The notes under the pieces are model-generated. The model worked only from the letters and a program-made list of their open reading frames with translations, was not told where the DNA came from and did not search any database. Below, one piece after another: positions 5,092 to 6,289 of a stretch of DNA of 6,289 nucleotides (position 1 is the stretch's first letter; every line of letters starts with the position of its first letter). Source of the stretch: Microcaldota archaeon. GTDB lineage: Archaea > Micrarchaeota > Micrarchaeia > Burarchaeales > JAKAKT01. The stretch lies in NCBI GenBank assembly GCA_026396425.1, contig JAPLWU010000151.1, positions 1-6,289 on the forward strand. The letters are read 5' to 3'. Both the position numbers and the translations under genes were made by a program.

Positions 5092-5682
5092 GTGGCCGAG
5101 AAAAATGTTGCAAAGGAAAGCGAACCGGATTCGAAGAGAATGCAGATGATAGCAACTGCGTTCATAATAATTTGCCTAGTTTTCTTTATTTGGATTTTCG
5201 TGAGGCAGTATGCCGCAGGGCTTGGCACGGGGCTGGTGGGCGGCGGAGCTCCGCAGGCGCCTAGCGCGGGCAACAACAACAGCAAGCCGGGCAACGTGAG
5301 CGCGGGAGGAGGAGAGCTGCAGGTGCCAAGCGGAAACGGGGGAAACGCGAGCAACGGAAGCGCTGGAGGACAGACGCTATCACCTCTTGAGGCATGCCTC
5401 CAGAATTTGGGGATTACGCGCGGGGCGGTTGTTTTCATTCATACTAACACATGCCCCCACTGCACCACCATGAAGCCGATTGTCGAAAAGCTCGTTGGCG
5501 AGGGGTATGATTTCGTTTATGCGGAATACTACGACCCAGCTGCCGCGCCAGTGCGCGATTGCCTTGCCCAATATCGCAGCGGCTATGTCCCGCAGTTCAT
5601 TTGCGCCTATACTGGGGATGAGATTACTGGCGAAGCTTCAGAGCAGGAGTTGAGGAATTTCGCCGAAGCGTGCAGGAGTTGA
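5092..5682 (+). CDS. Membrane-anchored thioredoxin-like protein (CPHC)
   Basis: This is a probable extracytoplasmic thiol-disulfide oxidoreductase. Numbered from GTG 5092 (196 aa), it has a short charged cytoplasmic N-terminus, one transmembrane helix (about 19-37, 'IATAFIIICLVFFIWIFV'), then a low-complexity Gly/Asn/Ser linker (about 41-95). A thioredoxin-like domain follows with active site CPHC (121-124, in 'HTNTCPHCTTMKPIVEKL') and the cis-proline loop 'YVPQFIC' (Pro167). The helix is not followed by a signal-peptidase site, so it is probably an anchor with the domain outside. Four further cysteines (in 'EACLQ', and at 157, 171 and 194) are unusual for this fold and could form structural or relay disulfides. 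A CPHC motif is DsbA-like and suggests an oxidising or isomerase role. GTGs at 5080/5083 are alternative starts. The DsbA-like lipoprotein gene begins 5 nt downstream, so the two form an operon. Confidence 0.87.
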   Translation: MAEKNVAKESEPDSKRMQMIATAFIIICLVFFIWIFVRQYAAGLGTGLVGGGAPQAPSAGNNNSKPGNVSAGGGELQVPSGNGGNASNGSAGGQTLSPLEACLQNLGITRGAVVFIHTNTCPHCTTMKPIVEKLVGEGYDFVYAEYYDPAAAPVRDCLAQYRSGYVPQFICAYTGDEITGEASEQELRNFAEACRS

Positions 5683-5687
5683 GGGCG

Positions 5688-6289
5688 ATGGTTGGCGGGA
5701 GGCTGCTTTCACTTGCGCTTTTCCTTTTCGTTATTTTACTTTTCGGATGCACCGGCGGACCGGCGGCTTGCCCGCAATGCGGAGCGAATGAAACGACGCC
5801 CGGGCATTCGCCTGCCGAGGTTTCGCAGGCCATGTCGCGCTACCTGACCGAATATTACGGATTGTGGAGCAACCAGCCCGAAACGCCAGCCTACAAAGAC
5901 GGCGTGTGGAACTCGAGAGTCACGATTTTCACGGATTCCGGAGGGATAATGACCCTCGACGTGTATTTCTACGACGGGAATTTGAGCGTTCAGAAGATGA
6001 CGCAGAGGATAGTGCTGCTCGAAGAGAAGAAAGGAATCGTCCAGATGCCGGGCAAGGTCTCATGCTCCGAGGGCAAAGTGAAAGTCGTTGAATTCGGGAA
6101 CCCGTACTGCGTCGACTGCATAAACCTCAGGTCCGGCCTGGCGAGCTTCAGGAAAAGCTTCGAGGACGGGATTGACTACGAATATGCGGTTCTGCATGAC
6201 TATTCGGACGAAATTTTCGCGAAATACGGGGACGACAACGCCACTCTCGCTTCTAAATATTACCTTTGCGCGCAGAACTTCAGCAAGCT
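5688..6289 (+). CDS. DsbA-like thioredoxin-fold lipoprotein (partial, runs off the window)
   Basis: The frame opens at ATG 5688, 5 nt after the upstream stop, with GGAGTTGAGG just before it as ribosome binding site. It stays open to the window end (200 complete codons). Residues 1-21 form a lipoprotein-type signal: positively charged start, hydrophobic core and lipobox LLFGC with Cys21. A CPQC motif follows at 28-31, right after the anchor. After a region of about 95 residues resembling the small N-terminal domain of Dsb-type proteins, the thioredoxin domain begins 'KVVEFGNPYCVDC', with active site CVDC at 141-144. 'SKYYLCAQNF' near the end resembles the helical insertion of DsbA/BdbD proteins. 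The expected role is disulfide formation or transfer outside the membrane, possibly with the CPHC protein encoded just upstream. The cis-proline and C-terminal helix lie beyond the window. N-terminal lipid attachment in archaea is inferred from the motif. Confidence 0.85.
   Translation, partial: MVGGRLLSLALFLFVILLFGCTGGPAACPQCGANETTPGHSPAEVSQAMSRYLTEYYGLWSNQPETPAYKDGVWNSRVTIFTDSGGIMTLDVYFYDGNLSVQKMTQRIVLLEEKKGIVQMPGKVSCSEGKVKVVEFGNPYCVDCINLRSGLASFRKSFEDGIDYEYAVLHDYSDEIFAKYGDDNATLASKYYLCAQNFSK

Overview
The window looks archaeal. It carries the end of an archaeal str-type ribosomal operon (tail of uS12, then uS7, then translation elongation factor EF-2 with the eukaryotic/archaeal diphthamide-loop motif). 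Upstream signals are archaeal in kind: TATA boxes about 26 nt before starts, one apparent leaderless promoter, and GGTGAT-type ribosome binding sites. The small genome-style gene set and protein flavour would fit a DPANN-type archaeon such as Micrarchaeota or Diapherotrites, but that placement is inference.

Layout. 1-2882 (+): last six codons of rpsL, complete rpsG, a 275-nt gap holding a structured intergenic element (copy A), then the EF-2 gene. The EF-2 reading frame is intact through most of domain IV but has lost nearly all of domain V and changes frame. The last 43 codons of the family C-terminus survive in the +1 frame. 3012-3692 (+): an unrecognised, mostly helical 226-aa protein with codon use unlike its neighbours. 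3787-4313 (-): a two-gene type II toxin-antitoxin operon (ribbon-helix-helix-like antitoxin, RelE/ParE-like toxin, GTGA overlap). 4462-4827 (-): a conserved-looking beta-rich protein of unknown function behind a leaderless promoter. 4892-6289 (+): a promoter, a second copy (copy B) of the structured intergenic element as a long 5' leader, then two extracytoplasmic thioredoxin-fold proteins: a membrane-anchored CPHC protein and a DsbA-like lipoprotein with CVDC that runs off the window.

The most unusual content is the pair of intergenic elements at about 700-844 and 4960-5087. They lie in the same orientation, share two conserved sequence blocks about 80 nt apart, and between the blocks carry two hairpins at matching positions with different sequences. 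This is the pattern expected of a structured RNA family. Copy A is bracketed by a 19-bp direct repeat (18/19 identical) that includes the end of rpsG. Removing one repeat unit would restore a compact 36-nt rpsG-EF-2 spacing, so copy A looks inserted. In copy B the closing stem covers the likely ribosome binding site of the thioredoxin gene. All structures were folded by eye. Short-site coordinates may be off by a base.
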